Origin: Salinirubrum litoreum | GTDB lineage: Archaea; Halobacteriota; Halobacteria; Halobacteriales; Haloferacaceae | Direction of reading: 5' to 3' | NCBI RefSeq assembly: GCF_020567425.1 | Contig: NZ_JAJCVJ010000002.1 | Coordinates: 1,281,068 to 1,345,067 of the forward strand | DNA length: 64,000 nt | Shown here: positions 29,320 through 38,383 of the stretch, one piece after another | Layout: each line of letters begins with the position of its first letter | How positions within the stretch are numbered: the first letter of the stretch is position 1 | The notes under the pieces: model-generated | Told to the model about the DNA's origin: nothing | The model's input: the letters and a program-made list of their open reading frames with translations, nothing else | The model's database searches: none | Translations under genes and position numbers: made by a program

Positions 29320-29745
29320 TCAGCTGTCGGCATCTGCATCGTCGTCAGCGTCCGCGTCGGCATCGTCGTCGGTGTCGGCATCCGGGTCGTCGTCGGGATC
29401 GTCCGGATCGTCGTCTGTGTCGTTCGAGTCGCCGTCCGCATCCGAATCGTCGTCGTCCGAGTCGCCATCGGTGTCCGAGTCGCTGTCCGCGTCCGAATCG
29501 TCGTCGTCCGAATCGTCGTCGTCGTCCGGCAGGTCCTCGCGGAGCGTGAGATACGCGGCCAGCCCGAAGACGCCGCCGATGCCGAGGCCGAACAGAAAGA
29601 GGGTGCCGACGGCCAACGCCCACACCGCTGGGCTGTCCATCTGTCGGGCGGTCGCGTCCCGGTGTATCCAGACCGCGACCGCGCCGGTGATGACCGCGAT
29701 CAGTGCGACGACCGAGAGATCGAAGAAGACGGCGACGGAGGGCAC
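29320..29745 (-). CDS. two-helix membrane protein with Asp/Ser-rich tail
   Basis: About 141 residues. Two hydrophobic helices (about residues 5-25 and 40-65) are followed by REDLPDD. The last about 65 residues are almost entirely Asp, Ser, Ala and Gly built of short D-S and D-A-D repeats. The longest frame would use a TTG at 29772. I prefer the GTG at 29745, which starts just before the first helix. The tail is probably disordered and exposed. The function is unknown. It ends convergent to the polymerase operon. Confidence 0.6.
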   Translation of the reverse strand: MPSVAVFFDLSVVALIAVITGAVAVWIHRDATARQMDSPAVWALAVGTLFLFGLGIGGVFGLAAYLTLREDLPDDDDDSDDDDSDADSDSDTDGDSDDDDSDADGDSNDTDDDPDDPDDDPDADTDDDADADADDDADADS

Positions 29746-29832
29746 ACCACAGACGACGGGCCGACGCGACAAGACGCTCCGTGATTCGTCGGCCGTCCAT
29801 CGACCCGCCCGACGACCGACGGCGTCGGGGTG

Positions 29833-30390
29833 TCAGTCGTCGGCGATCGCCGGGGGACACTGCGAGCCGAGCCGATCCGCGTAGCTGACGACCTCACGAC
29901 CCAACTTCTCGGTTCGCTCCTGCAGGTCCTGATCGACGAACGCGCCGTCCTCGATCTTGTCGTAGGCCTTCCGGATGCCGACCTGGTGGGGGACGACCGT
30001 CCCGTGGACGCCCCGGATGGTGATGCGCAGGTGGTCGAGTGTGCTCCCGAAGGAGCCACCGCCGGCGGTCGCCAGCAGGCCGACGACGGTGTCCTCGTAC
30101 TCGTCGAACGAGCAGTAGTCGTGGAAGTTGCGGAACGTCGAGGAGTACGACCCGTGGTACACCGGCGAGCCGACGAGCACCGCGTCAGCCTCGCGGACGC
30201 GCCGTTTCAGGGCCTCGGAGTCGCCCTGTTCGTCCAGATCGGGGTGGTACAGCGGGAGGTCGACCGCACCGAGGTCCAGCAGGTCGGTCTCCGCGCCGGC
30301 GGCTTCGGCGGCGTCCAGCGCGTAGGTCAGCGCGGTCCGGGTGTAACTCCCGTCCCGGCGACTGCCACAGACTGCGACGACACGTGTCAT
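29833..30390 (-). CDS. NAD(P)H-dependent FMN reductase
   Basis: A 185-residue flavodoxin-fold oxidoreductase. The N-terminal phosphate loop CGSRRDGSYTR binds FMN phosphate, and GSPVYHGSYSSTFRNFHDY is the second flavin loop typical of the SsuE/azoreductase-like FMN reductases. The segment LLATAGGGSFGSTLDHLR completes the flavin site. It likely reduces FMN or quinones with NAD(P)H in the cytoplasm. It is divergent from the phosphohexomutase gene. Confidence 0.88.
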   Translation of the reverse strand: MTRVVAVCGSRRDGSYTRTALTYALDAAEAAGAETDLLDLGAVDLPLYHPDLDEQGDSEALKRRVREADAVLVGSPVYHGSYSSTFRNFHDYCSFDEYEDTVVGLLATAGGGSFGSTLDHLRITIRGVHGTVVPHQVGIRKAYDKIEDGAFVDQDLQERTEKLGREVVSYADRLGSQCPPAIADD

Positions 30391-30615
30391 TACCGGGCGA
30401 AGGGGCCGAACGAGTAAAAGTTCAGCGTGTCTGGGCGTGTAACCTGGGCGACCGGTTCGACGCGGTGTGGACCGACGCGGGGTGACGCAGTGTGGTCCGG
30501 CACCGGTCGGATCGTCTCGACGACGGCGACCGAGTCGTCGCGGGACGGCGTGGTCGTGCCCGAGAGACTGGCGGCCACACAGAGGTTTTTGGTGGTGCCC
30601 GGAGAGGGACCGAGT

Positions 30616-31989
30616 ATGGATGCGATCACCTTCGGCACGGACGGCTGGCGTGCGACACTCGACCAGTTCACCGACGACCGCGTGCGGATCGTCGGCCAGG
30701 CGGTCGCCGACACGCTCCGGGAGACCGGCCACGACGAACCGGTGCTCGTCGGCTACGACGCCCGCGAGACCTCGCCCGGCTTCGCCGACTCGCTGGCCGA
30801 GATTCTCGCTGGCAACGGCTTCGACGTGCTCGTCCCCGAGCGCGACTGCCCGACGCCGACGGTCGCCTACGGCATCGTGGACCGCGACTGTGCCGGCGCG
30901 CTGATGGTCACCGCGTCGCACAACCCGCCGGAGTACAACGGCGTGAAGTTCATCCCCGACGACGGCGCGCCCGCCCTGCCCGAGGTCACGGAACGCATCG
31001 AGGCGAACCTCCGCGAACCGGACCTGTTGCCCGAGGACGAACACGGGACCATCGAGGAGGTGGACGTGATCGGTCCCCACGCCGCACACGCCCACGAACT
31101 GGCCGACGCCGACCTGTCGGGGCTGACGGTCGTCTACGACGCGATCCACGGGAGCGGTCGCGGCGTGACGGACGCCCTGCTCGAATCGGCCGGGGCCGAG
31201 GTGATCCGGCGACGCTGTGAGCAGGACCCGACCTTCGGCGGCGGGTCGCCGGAACCGAGCCCCGAACATCTGGAAGGGCTCGTGGAAGCGGTCCGCGAGC
31301 ACGACGCGGACTTCGGCGTGGCGAACGACGGGGACGCCGACCGAATCGCGGTCGTGACGCCCGAGCGCGGCTACCTCGACGAGAACCTCTTCTTCGCCGT
31401 GCTGTACGACTACATGCTCGAATCCGACAGCGGCCCCGCCGTCAGGAGCGTGCCGACGACGTTCCTCATCGACCGCATCGCGGAGGCCCACGGCGAGGAG
31501 GTCGTGGAGACGCCGGTCGGCTTCAAGTGGGTCGCACAGGCGATGGGCGAACACGACGCGCTGGTCGGCGGCGAGGAGTCCGGCGGCTTCTCGGTCCGGG
31601 GCCACATCCGCGAGAAGGACGGCGTGCTGATGGCGCTGCTCGCGGGGGCGATGGCCGCCGCCGAGTCGCTGGACGACCGGGTGGACCGACTGCTCGCGGA
31701 GTACGGCGAGATCCACCCCGGCAAGACGAGTCTCGACTGCCCGGACAGCGAGAAGGAGCGGGTCCTCTCTGATCTGGAGGACGAACTCCCCGACTCGGTC
31801 GCCGGACAGAACGTCGAGAAGGTCGTCACGATGGACGGGTTCAAAGTCCTCTTGGAGGACGGCTCGTGGCTCCTGATGCGGCCCTCGGGGACCGAACCGA
31901 AACTGCGCGTCTACGCCGAGGCGGGCAGTCCCGAACGCGTCGAGGAACTGCTCGACGCCGGGACTGAACTGGTTCGACCGCTCCTGTAA
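30616..31989 (+). CDS. phosphoglucomutase/phosphomannomutase family protein
   Basis: A 457-residue alpha-D-phosphohexomutase with all four signature regions: FGTDGWR at the start, the phosphoserine loop TASHNPPEYNGVK, the Mg-binding NDGDADR, and the sugar and phosphate loops GGEESGG and RPSGTEPKLR. Members move phosphate between C1 and C6 of glucose, mannose or glucosamine. The substrate cannot be fixed from motifs alone. The ATG at 30616 follows a GTTTTTGG box by about 28 bases. Longer upstream frames lack family similarity. Confidence 0.92.
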   Translation: MDAITFGTDGWRATLDQFTDDRVRIVGQAVADTLRETGHDEPVLVGYDARETSPGFADSLAEILAGNGFDVLVPERDCPTPTVAYGIVDRDCAGALMVTASHNPPEYNGVKFIPDDGAPALPEVTERIEANLREPDLLPEDEHGTIEEVDVIGPHAAHAHELADADLSGLTVVYDAIHGSGRGVTDALLESAGAEVIRRRCEQDPTFGGGSPEPSPEHLEGLVEAVREHDADFGVANDGDADRIAVVTPERGYLDENLFFAVLYDYMLESDSGPAVRSVPTTFLIDRIAEAHGEEVVETPVGFKWVAQAMGEHDALVGGEESGGFSVRGHIREKDGVLMALLAGAMAAAESLDDRVDRLLAEYGEIHPGKTSLDCPDSEKERVLSDLEDELPDSVAGQNVEKVVTMDGFKVLLEDGSWLLMRPSGTEPKLRVYAEAGSPERVEELLDAGTELVRPLL

Positions 31990-32059
31990 GCCGGGGGCGG
32001 TCCGCCGAACCACCGGCGGACAGGCGAACCCTCTTTGCCTCGCCGCCTGACGTGCCGGT

Positions 32060-33358
32060 ATGCAACCGTTCGACGCGACGACACTGGTGGGCCTGCTCGC
32101 CATCGTCGTCCTGCTCGGTCTCTCGGCGTTCTTCTCCGCCAGCGAGATCGCCATCTTCTCGCTGGAACGCCACCGACTGACCGCACTGGTCTCCTCCGAG
32201 GACCCGAGAGCGGGGACGCTCGGCCGCCTCCGGGAGAACCCACACCGACTGCTGGTGACGATCCTCGTCGGCAACAACGTCGTCAACATCGCGATGGCCT
32301 CTATCGCCACGCTGGTCCTGACGCGACTCCTCGGTCCGGGCCCGGGGGTCGCCGCCTCGACGCTCGGGATGAGTTTCCTCGTCCTGATCGTCGGCGAGAT
32401 CACGCCGAAGTCGTACGGCGTCGCCAACAGCGAGTCGCTGTCGCTGTCGGTCGCGGGGACCATCGCCCGCGTCCAGCAGGTTCTCTACCCAGTGGTCGTC
32501 GTCTTCGACGTCATCTCACGCGGGATCAACCGGCTGACCGGCGGCGGGCAGGAGATCGAGAAGCCGTACGTCACCCGTGATCAGATCGAGGATCTGCTGG
32601 AGACCGGCGAGCGCGTCGGCGACATCGACGAGTCGGAACGCGAGATGGTGCAGGGGGTGTTCGACCTCTCGCACACTCGCGCGAAGGAGATCATGGTCCC
32701 GCGCGTCAACGTCGTCGCGGTGGACGCCACCTCGTCGCTCGAGTCGGTGCTGGACACCTGCGCCGAGCGCCGGGTGACGCGACTCCCGGTGTACGACGGC
32801 ACGCTCGACCAGATCGTCGGCATCGCCGACATCCGGGACGTGGAACGCGCGATCCGACAGGGCCTGTCGCTCCGAGAGATCGTGACCGAGCCACTCCAGG
32901 TGCCGGACACCATCGAGATCGACGATCTGCTGTCGGAGATGCAGGCCGAGCGCGTCTCGATGGCCATCGTCCGCGACGAGTTCGGCGAGATGGAGGGCGT
33001 CCTGACCGTCGAGGACATCTTAGAGGAGATCGTCGGCGAGATCTTCGAGGTCGGGGAGGAACGACTGATCCGGCCGACCGCCGACGGCCTGTTGGTGAAA
33101 GGCGAGGCGACGGTGGACGAGGTGAACGACGCGCTGGGGACCGACGTGCCGACCGCCGGCGACTTCGAGACGGTCGCCGGGTTGGTCAACGCCGAACTCG
33201 GGCGACTGGGCGACGTGGGCGACCGGATCGAGATCGACGGCGTGACGTTCACCGTCGAGTCGGTCGATGGAACACGGATTCGACGGGTGCGAGTACACAG
33301 GCTGGCGAACGGGCCACCCCGTGACACCGAATCGGACGATTCGGACGTGCCTTCCTGA
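32060..33358 (+). CDS. CNNM/CorC family transporter with CBS domains
   Basis: A 432-residue membrane protein of the hemolysin C/CorC/CNNM type. The N-terminal DUF21 domain has three to four helices (GLSAFFSASEIAIFSLERHR, then VGNNVVNIAMAS). A CBS pair follows (VPRVNVVAVD...TRLPVYDG, VPDTIEIDDLLSEM...MAIVRDEFG), then a CorC_HlyC transporter-associated domain at the C-terminus. The family is linked to Mg and Co efflux. It is a single gene, with the next PsiE-like gene 36 bases downstream. Confidence 0.92.
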   Translation: MQPFDATTLVGLLAIVVLLGLSAFFSASEIAIFSLERHRLTALVSSEDPRAGTLGRLRENPHRLLVTILVGNNVVNIAMASIATLVLTRLLGPGPGVAASTLGMSFLVLIVGEITPKSYGVANSESLSLSVAGTIARVQQVLYPVVVVFDVISRGINRLTGGGQEIEKPYVTRDQIEDLLETGERVGDIDESEREMVQGVFDLSHTRAKEIMVPRVNVVAVDATSSLESVLDTCAERRVTRLPVYDGTLDQIVGIADIRDVERAIRQGLSLREIVTEPLQVPDTIEIDDLLSEMQAERVSMAIVRDEFGEMEGVLTVEDILEEIVGEIFEVGEERLIRPTADGLLVKGEATVDEVNDALGTDVPTAGDFETVAGLVNAELGRLGDVGDRIEIDGVTFTVESVDGTRIRRVRVHRLANGPPRDTESDDSDVPS

Positions 33359-33394
33359 CCTGCGACCGACACCAACGTTTTGCGACTGGGGGCC

Positions 33395-33886
33395 GTGTCA
33401 CCGTTCGTGAACGTCGAAGACGCGGCACTCCCGTCGGAGTCGGCGATGAAGTGGTTGGAACTCGGGGCCGCCTACTTTCTCGTCGCGCTGTTCGCCATCG
33501 GGGTGTTCGACCTCGGGTTGTCGCTGTACGAACTGGTCGTCTCCGGGCAGTTCACCGACCCCATCGCCGTCATCGAACTGATCGACACCGTCCTGCTGCT
33601 GCTGATCATCGTGGAGGTGTACCAGACGGTCATCGCCTTCACCCGAAACGAGGACGTGCTCCGGATCGTCGTCAACGCCGCGTTCATCGCCATCGCGCGG
33701 AAGGTGATCAGCTTCCGACTGGACGAGTTCTCCTCGACCGAGGAGGCGCTGGTGGCGGCGGTCGCCTTCGGGGTCCTGCTCGGCGTCCTCCTGCTCGCCT
33801 TCTACGTCATCCGGCAGGTCGAACCGCCGGAGATGCCCGTGGACGATCCGCTCCCGAAGGAGTCGAAGTCGGAGGAGTCGGACTGA
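33395..33886 (+). CDS. PsiE-like membrane protein
   Basis: About 163 residues with four hydrophobic helices, resembling the phosphate-starvation-inducible PsiE family (IDTVLLLLIIVEVYQTVIAF and the following VNAAFIAIARKVISFRLDEFSS). The start is uncertain. The frame opens at a TTG at 33380, GTG codons lie at 33395 and 33407, and the first ATG (33446) would still keep all helices. An ACGTTTTGCG box at about 33375-33384 would suit either GTG. The role is not known in archaea. Confidence 0.75.
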   Translation: MSPFVNVEDAALPSESAMKWLELGAAYFLVALFAIGVFDLGLSLYELVVSGQFTDPIAVIELIDTVLLLLIIVEVYQTVIAFTRNEDVLRIVVNAAFIAIARKVISFRLDEFSSTEEALVAAVAFGVLLGVLLLAFYVIRQVEPPEMPVDDPLPKESKSEESD

Positions 33887-33954
33887 CAGCGACCGACCTG
33901 CTGGCGACAGACTCCTTCACCGACCGATCTTGTCGCGGGCGTCGTCGCCGAGAG

Positions 33955-34842
33955 TCACACGGACGGTGCCGGCGAGTCCGAGGGTCGAGGCGCGGTGAGC
34001 ATCGGGCGCTCGCCGGCGCGGAGTACCTTCGCCGTCGTACTCCCCAGCAGTGAGGCTTCGAGTCCGGTCGCGCCCGTCACGCCCATCGCCACGAGGTCGG
34101 CACCGACGCGGGAGGCGTAGGTCCGGATGGTCGCCGACGCGACCCCGCGCTCGACCGCCGTGACCGTCTCGACGCCGGCCGAGGCGAGGTCGTCTGCGAC
34201 ACGCTCGACGACGCCCTCGGCGAGCGTCTCGAAGCCGCCGAGCAGGTCGACCACCACGTCGGGGTCGAAGGGCGTGGTGTCCACGACGGAGAGCACGTGC
34301 ACCGTCGCGTCGCAGGCCTGCGCGAGATCGGTGACCGGCGGGATCGCGGCGCGTGCGCCGTCGCTCCCGTCGAGACAGAGCAGGAGTGTGTCGTAGCGCG
34401 GGCGGGCGAGCGTGTCGGTCTCGGGAGTGAGCACCGGGACCGGCGACCGCCGGACGACGCGCTCTGCGGTCGACCCCAGCAGGAACTCGCGCAGGCCACC
34501 GGTCCCGTGTCTGCCCACGACGACGAGGTCGGCGGTGCGAGCGTGGTCGACGATCCGGCGGTAGGGGACCCCGCGCTCGACGGTCGTCTCGACCGGAACG
34601 CCGCGGTCGGCGGCGCGTGCCGTCACGTCCGCGAGGGTCTTCTCGGGCCAGTCCGGGTCGGGCGCGTCCTGTTCGGGCGTGTCGGGGTCGCCACTCACGG
34701 CCTCGCCGGCGCGGTCCAGCGTCTCGACGACCGCGAGGACGTGCAGGGTGGCGTCGGTCGCGTCGGCGAGCGCGAGTGCGTGGCGAACCGCGCCCTCGCT
34801 TCCCTCGCTCCCGTCGACGCCGAGGAGGATGCGCTGGATCAT
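33955..34842 (-). CDS. universal stress protein, two UspA domains
   Basis: A 295-residue tandem UspA protein. Each half has the ATP-binding pattern: first RILLGVDGSEGSE with VVGRHGTGGLREFLLGSTAE, second TLLLCLDGSDGA with AMGVTGATGLEASLLGSTTA. The spacing G-x2-G-x9-G-S/T is kept in both, so ATP binding is likely in both. The ATG at 34842 gives the standard MIQRILLGVDGS start. The last residues are Pro/Ser-rich. Haloarchaea carry many such genes, and the specific trigger is unknown. Confidence 0.93.
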   Translation of the reverse strand: MIQRILLGVDGSEGSEGAVRHALALADATDATLHVLAVVETLDRAGEAVSGDPDTPEQDAPDPDWPEKTLADVTARAADRGVPVETTVERGVPYRRIVDHARTADLVVVGRHGTGGLREFLLGSTAERVVRRSPVPVLTPETDTLARPRYDTLLLCLDGSDGARAAIPPVTDLAQACDATVHVLSVVDTTPFDPDVVVDLLGGFETLAEGVVERVADDLASAGVETVTAVERGVASATIRTYASRVGADLVAMGVTGATGLEASLLGSTTAKVLRAGERPMLTAPRPSDSPAPSV

Positions 34843-34913
34843 ACGAGCGAGTACGGCACGCGGCGACATAGCAGTGGGGGCGTACCGGGTCGCAGGCGCG
34901 GAGACCCCCCGAA

Positions 34914-35453
34914 TCAGGCGACCCCGCGCAGGAGGTCCCCGACGAGGAAGGCGACCCCGGCGGCGACCATCCCGACCGCGAACATCTCCGCGCCGCTCCG
35001 GAGCGGCCCCCGGTCGGTGACGACGGTCCGACTCGCGCCGACGGCGAAGAAGGCGACGCCGGTGAACGCCACGGACCACTGGAAGTCGGGGGTGAGTCGG
35101 AAGACGTACGGCAGCAGCGGCGTCCACCCGGCCATCACGAACGCGGCGAAGGTGACGAACGCGGTTCTGGCGGGCGTGCGACCGTCCCTCGGGGTCGCGT
35201 CGTCCGCGCCCTGCGAGGCGTGGTAGTCGATCTCGGAGCGCCGCGAGAGGAAGTTGCTCATCCCCATCGAGAAGCCGTCGGCCAGCAGGTTCGCGGTCCC
35301 GAGGATCAGCACGATCCGGGGATCGAGCGCGGCTCCGGCGACCCCGGCCACGACCGCGAAGGTGGTCACGATACCGTCGTTCGCGCCGTAGACGACCTCC
35401 GCGATGTAGCTCCCCGGGTCGGTCACCTCGTCGCCGAGCAGTCTGTCGAGCAT
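34914..35453 (-). CDS. VIT1/CCC1-like membrane protein
   Basis: A 179-residue, about five-helix protein of the vacuolar iron transporter-like superfamily. The family signature [21 protein letters not shown] is at residues 22-42, followed by the second helix region [17 protein letters not shown] and an EIDYHASQ stretch. Family members move Fe2+ or Mn2+ across membranes. The cytoplasmic metal-binding domain of full VIT1 is not present. It is downstream of and on the same strand as nothing obviously related. Confidence 0.85.
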   Translation of the reverse strand: MLDRLLGDEVTDPGSYIAEVVYGANDGIVTTFAVVAGVAGAALDPRIVLILGTANLLADGFSMGMSNFLSRRSEIDYHASQGADDATPRDGRTPARTAFVTFAAFVMAGWTPLLPYVFRLTPDFQWSVAFTGVAFFAVGASRTVVTDRGPLRSGAEMFAVGMVAAGVAFLVGDLLRGVA

Positions 35454-35553
35454 GCGAGTCGGTGCCACGCGGTCGGGCAAGAAGCTTCGGCAGGGGTGGT
35501 GTCGTCGAGCGCGGTGAGGAGGGGTTTTGTCGGTCGCGTGCGGAGCTTCGTGC

Positions 35554-35841
35554 ATGGCTGATCGGTTCGTCGTCGGCATCGACGTGCAGGCGGAGGAACT
35601 GGCCTTCTTCGTCCACGTGCCCAGACAGATCGACTCGGGGTGGTCCGATCCGGAGGCGTTCCAGCGTCTCGTCGCCGAGGTGACGTGGGAGCGACTGGAT
35701 CGGGAGGCCGTGCTCTCGGAGATCGCGGCGCACGTCGGGGCTGGCGAGCGTGTCGTGCTGGGCAGCGTGACGCTGGAACCTGATGGCGAGGTCGTGGACA
35801 CCGAGTTGGCTGTGCCCCAGTTCGAGTTGGACGAGGAGTGA
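35554..35841 (+). CDS. conserved hypothetical protein (95 aa)
   Basis: A 95-residue acidic protein with no transmembrane segment. It opens [23 protein letters not shown], contains a helical middle ([21 protein letters not shown]) and ends in strands. Codon use and amino-acid composition are those of the neighbouring genes, and GGGGTTTTGTCG lies about 28 bases before the ATG. I recognise no family with confidence. Confidence 0.7.
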   Translation: MADRFVVGIDVQAEELAFFVHVPRQIDSGWSDPEAFQRLVAEVTWERLDREAVLSEIAAHVGAGERVVLGSVTLEPDGEVVDTELAVPQFELDEE

Positions 35842-35997
35842 GGGGGTGGGCCGGTTTCCGGCGTGAACGCTGTTCGACTGCCGAATACAGCGCGCAGATC
35901 GACTCTCGAACTCCTGAGAGACGAGGTGCCGGTAGTCGAGTCTGAGCACGGTGTCAGTCCGGCCGTATTCAGAGTCTGAAATCACTGGTACCCATTA

Positions 35998-36318
35998 ATG
36001 AAGAAGTGGTCGTCATTTGGCCACATGGCGATCACTGGCACGCCGTGCGAGACAGACCGAGTCGACGACCTGCTGGTGCGAATCCTCCACGCGGTCGGAG
36101 AAGCATCGGATACTGACCCGCTGACGTTACCTCCGCTCGAAAACGCCATCGACACTGATGCGTTAGCGGCACTGGCCGAGAGCGAGGGTGTCTGGGAACT
36201 CACGTTCTCGTACCACGACCACATCGTCACGGTCGATGGAGACGGCGGAGTTCAACTCGCTCAGAAACACACTGATGCCGAGGACACGAGTGGACCGAAC
36301 CCGCAGCGTTTCGCCTAG
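35998..36318 (+). CDS. HalOD1 domain protein
   Basis: A 106-residue stand-alone HalOD1 output domain. The middle reads LLVRILHAVGEASDTDPLTLPPLENAIDTDALAAL and ends with strands VWELTFSYHDHIVTVDGDGGVQL, the usual HalOD1 pattern. Such domains occur at the ends of haloarchaeal signalling proteins or alone, with unknown mechanism. A second ATG at 36025 is also a possible start. Base composition is a little richer in AT than its neighbours. Confidence 0.82.
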   Translation: MKKWSSFGHMAITGTPCETDRVDDLLVRILHAVGEASDTDPLTLPPLENAIDTDALAALAESEGVWELTFSYHDHIVTVDGDGGVQLAQKHTDAEDTSGPNPQRFA

Positions 36319-36462
36319 AGTCGGCGGGTCCGAGAGCGGCTGACTCGAATCGCTGCTTCCACTCCTGCTGGCTTCAGCCGCTGTCTCTCGCGTCCAAAAC
36401 TTCGAGGCCAGAGAGGCTCGACAGAGCCGAATACTCGAAATCGCGCGTACACGTCGAGTCGC

Positions 36463-36690
36463 GTGCGATTCGACTCAGAGTCCGGCCTGTGCGAGGAACG
36501 CGCGGGAGGTCGGCGCTCTCGTGTACCTGTGACCGAGGCTGGCGAGACCGGGGGGTCTCGCTCTGACCGAGGTGCGGCGCTGTCGCGGTGTGGTGGCGGT
36601 TCCGTGCGCTACGACGAGTCGCGGTGCTGTCGCTGTTCGCGGTGCGGTTGCAGTAGCGGTCTCCCAAGCAGTAGCAGTCGCGGTATGCGA
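36463..36690 (+). repeat. dispersed modular repeat, copy E (partial)
   Basis: The 418-base gap 36319-36736 has no supported gene but carries a reduced copy of the repeat family. It contains CGAGGAACGCGCGGGAGG, the hairpin GCGAGACC-GGG-GGTCTCGC (about 36542-36560), and the G/T-rich tract from 36568 (GACCGAGGTGCGGCGCTGTC) with GTGCGCTACGACGAGTCGC and repeated GCGGT words. The GGTGAAAGC terminus and the middle block of copies B and D are missing. Confidence 0.6.
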
Positions 36691-36736
36691 CCGTCACTGA
36701 CACGTTCGAGAAGACCAGTAGACCACCCGAGTCACC

Positions 36737-36982
36737 TCACCCATCCAACCCGACGAGTCGCTCCTTCTTCACCCGAGACAACTGCTTGATCTCGTACTCG
36801 CGGGACATCGCCGCCGACCGGGAGTCGAACGACTCCGAGTACACCAACTCGACCGGCGTCCGCCCGCGCGTGTACTTCGCGCCCTCGCCGGCGTCGTGTT
36901 CCGCGACGCGGCGCTCCACGTCGGTCGTGTAGCCGGTGTAGAGACTCCCGTCCGCACACTCCAGGACGTAGACGTGGTGCAC
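36737..36982 (-). CDS. GIY-YIG domain protein
   Basis: An 81-residue single-domain GIY-YIG nuclease-like protein of the UPF0213 type. It starts [25 protein letters not shown], where YVL and YTG replace GIY and YIG, and contains the conserved R and a late [20 protein letters not shown]. The GTG at 36982 is the best start. The longer frame opens at a TTG. Small proteins of this kind are widespread, and a nuclease role is inferred from fold only. Confidence 0.87.
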   Translation of the reverse strand: MHHVYVLECADGSLYTGYTTDVERRVAEHDAGEGAKYTRGRTPVELVYSESFDSRSAAMSREYEIKQLSRVKKERLVGLDG

Positions 36983-37115
36983 GCTCGGCTGTCGGGCGTG
37001 GGTCCTCAAAAAGCCAGCCGATCAGCCGTCTGGCGATCAGCCGGAACCGTCCGTGCGCGGTGTTGACGCGATCTGGCTTCGCGTGGTGGTTTTCCGTTCG
37101 TTGCTGGCCCAGTGT

Positions 37116-37268
37116 TCAGGCATTGTTGCGGGTCCGACGCCGGGCTACCTCAGCGATGCCGGCGTTGGCAGAGCACGAGGGACAGGCGTTCAGTCTCCCG
37201 TGCTCGTCCGAGAACACGCGAGCGAAGCGCTCTGAGACGTGCGACCCGCAGTGGTCGCAACTTGGCAT
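37116..37268 (-). CDS. small zinc-finger protein (DUF7563-like, 50 aa)
   Basis: A 50-residue protein that reads MPSCDHCGSHVSERFARVF, then a short linker and ACPSCS, followed by a basic tail. Two CxxC knuckles give one zinc site. The pattern CxxCGxHVsxxFaRVF fits the haloarchaeal DUF7563 group. A TATA-like GTTTGC/ACGTAAAT region lies upstream on the minus strand (about 37315). The function is unknown. Confidence 0.78.
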   Translation of the reverse strand: MPSCDHCGSHVSERFARVFSDEHGRLNACPSCSANAGIAEVARRRTRNNA

Positions 37269-37423
37269 GATTTGCTCCGGCAACCACCGTGCCGGTAGCC
37301 ATGCGTACGAGTCCCAGACGTAAATAGGCATCCCCGCGCGCGTGCGCACGCAACGCGAGAGCGCCGAATCCGACACGAGTGGGGCGACTCGAAACGCTCG
37401 TGAACGCCACTCTCTCCGGCGAT

Positions 37424-38200
37424 TCACTCCGTCGACTCGCGCCGGGCCGCCGAGACAGTCCGGGCGATCAACCCGGCCTGCACCCCGGCCGTGAAGCCGG
37501 CGTCGACGTTCACCACCGACAGCGCGGTACACGACTGCAGGAGGCCGGACAGTGCCGCCTCCCCGTCGCCGGCGTGTCCGTACCCCGACGCGACCGGCAC
37601 CCCGACGACCGGAGTGTCCACCAGTCCGGCGACGACCGTCGGGAGGGCTCCTTCCCGCCCGGCCGCGACGACCGCCACGTCCGCCGCCCGGATCGCGTCG
37701 AGTTCGTCCAGTACGCGCCCGAGATGTGCGACACCCACGTCGTCGATGCGCGTCACGTCCGCACCCATCTCCCGGAGGACGACCGTCGCCTCGCCCGCGA
37801 CCGCACGGTCGGCGGTCCCGCCGGTCACGACCGCGACCGTCGCGTCGAGATCCGGTCGTTCGAACCCCTCGGCGTGGAGCGTCAACACCCGCGCGCGGTC
37901 GTGGTACTCGTCCGTGACGCTCCCGTCGTCTGTGACCCCCTCGGCGGTCACGGCCGCGGCCTGCTCCGGGCCGATCCGGGTGACGATCGCCCGGCCGGTC
38001 GTCGTCAGTGCGGCCTCGGCCAGCGTGGTGATCTCGGCGGTCGTCTTCCCGTCCGCGAGGACCGCCTCCGGGACGCCGGACCGCGACTCCCGCCCCGCGT
38101 CGAACCGCCCCGCGTCGGTGCTGGCGTAGCCTGTCAGTCGCGCTTCGGCCTCGGCCGGGGAGACCTCGCCGTCGGCGACGGCCTCGAACAACTCTCGCAT
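37424..38200 (-). CDS. larB: LarB, nickel-pincer cofactor biosynthesis carboxylase
   Basis: A 258-residue LarB-like protein. The N-terminal part has the helical RELFEAVADGEVSPAEAEARL and GRAIVTRI segment. The C-terminal part is a PurE-like domain: VAVVTGGTADRAVAGEA, a central VAVVAAGREGALPTVVAGLVDTPVVGVPVASGYG, and ALLQSC-like residues. LarB carboxylates and hydrolyses nicotinic acid adenine dinucleotide to begin nickel-pincer cofactor synthesis. The ATG at 38200 fits the family start. LarC is at 19207, so the two genes are not linked in an operon. Confidence 0.9.
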   Translation of the reverse strand: MRELFEAVADGEVSPAEAEARLTGYASTDAGRFDAGRESRSGVPEAVLADGKTTAEITTLAEAALTTTGRAIVTRIGPEQAAAVTAEGVTDDGSVTDEYHDRARVLTLHAEGFERPDLDATVAVVTGGTADRAVAGEATVVLREMGADVTRIDDVGVAHLGRVLDELDAIRAADVAVVAAGREGALPTVVAGLVDTPVVGVPVASGYGHAGDGEAALSGLLQSCTALSVVNVDAGFTAGVQAGLIARTVSAARRESTE

Positions 38201-38350
38201 CGAACGGAGAACGGCGGCGAGGCTACTCGTAGCTGTCGTTTTCGACGACTGACTCGCTCGACCGACGGTTCTGTCTTCGATCTGACTACCTGGGGAGGGC
38301 AAATTGCAGTGGACGGGCCGCAGAGCGTCTGACGGGACGATTCAGGAAAT

Positions 38351-38362
38351 CTTATTAATAAG
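38351..38362 (+). promoter_or_regulatory. palindromic TATA box of the histone-like gene
   Basis: CTTATTAATAAG is a perfect 12-bp palindrome centred 28 bases before the ATG at 38384, the ideal place for a leaderless promoter. Its symmetry means it could also work on the minus strand, toward larB, whose start is 151 bases away. Confidence 0.65.
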
Positions 38363-38383
38363 GGGTTGGAACCAGTTGATTGC

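Noticed and set aside
29320-29540. Simple sequence repeat in the Asp-rich region
   Set aside because: The GTCGTC-type periodicity is explained by codons for Asp and Ser in the tail of the membrane protein gene.
30427-30615. N-terminal extension of the phosphohexomutase
   Set aside because: The in-frame extension lacks family similarity, and a TATA-like box stands directly before the ATG at 30616.
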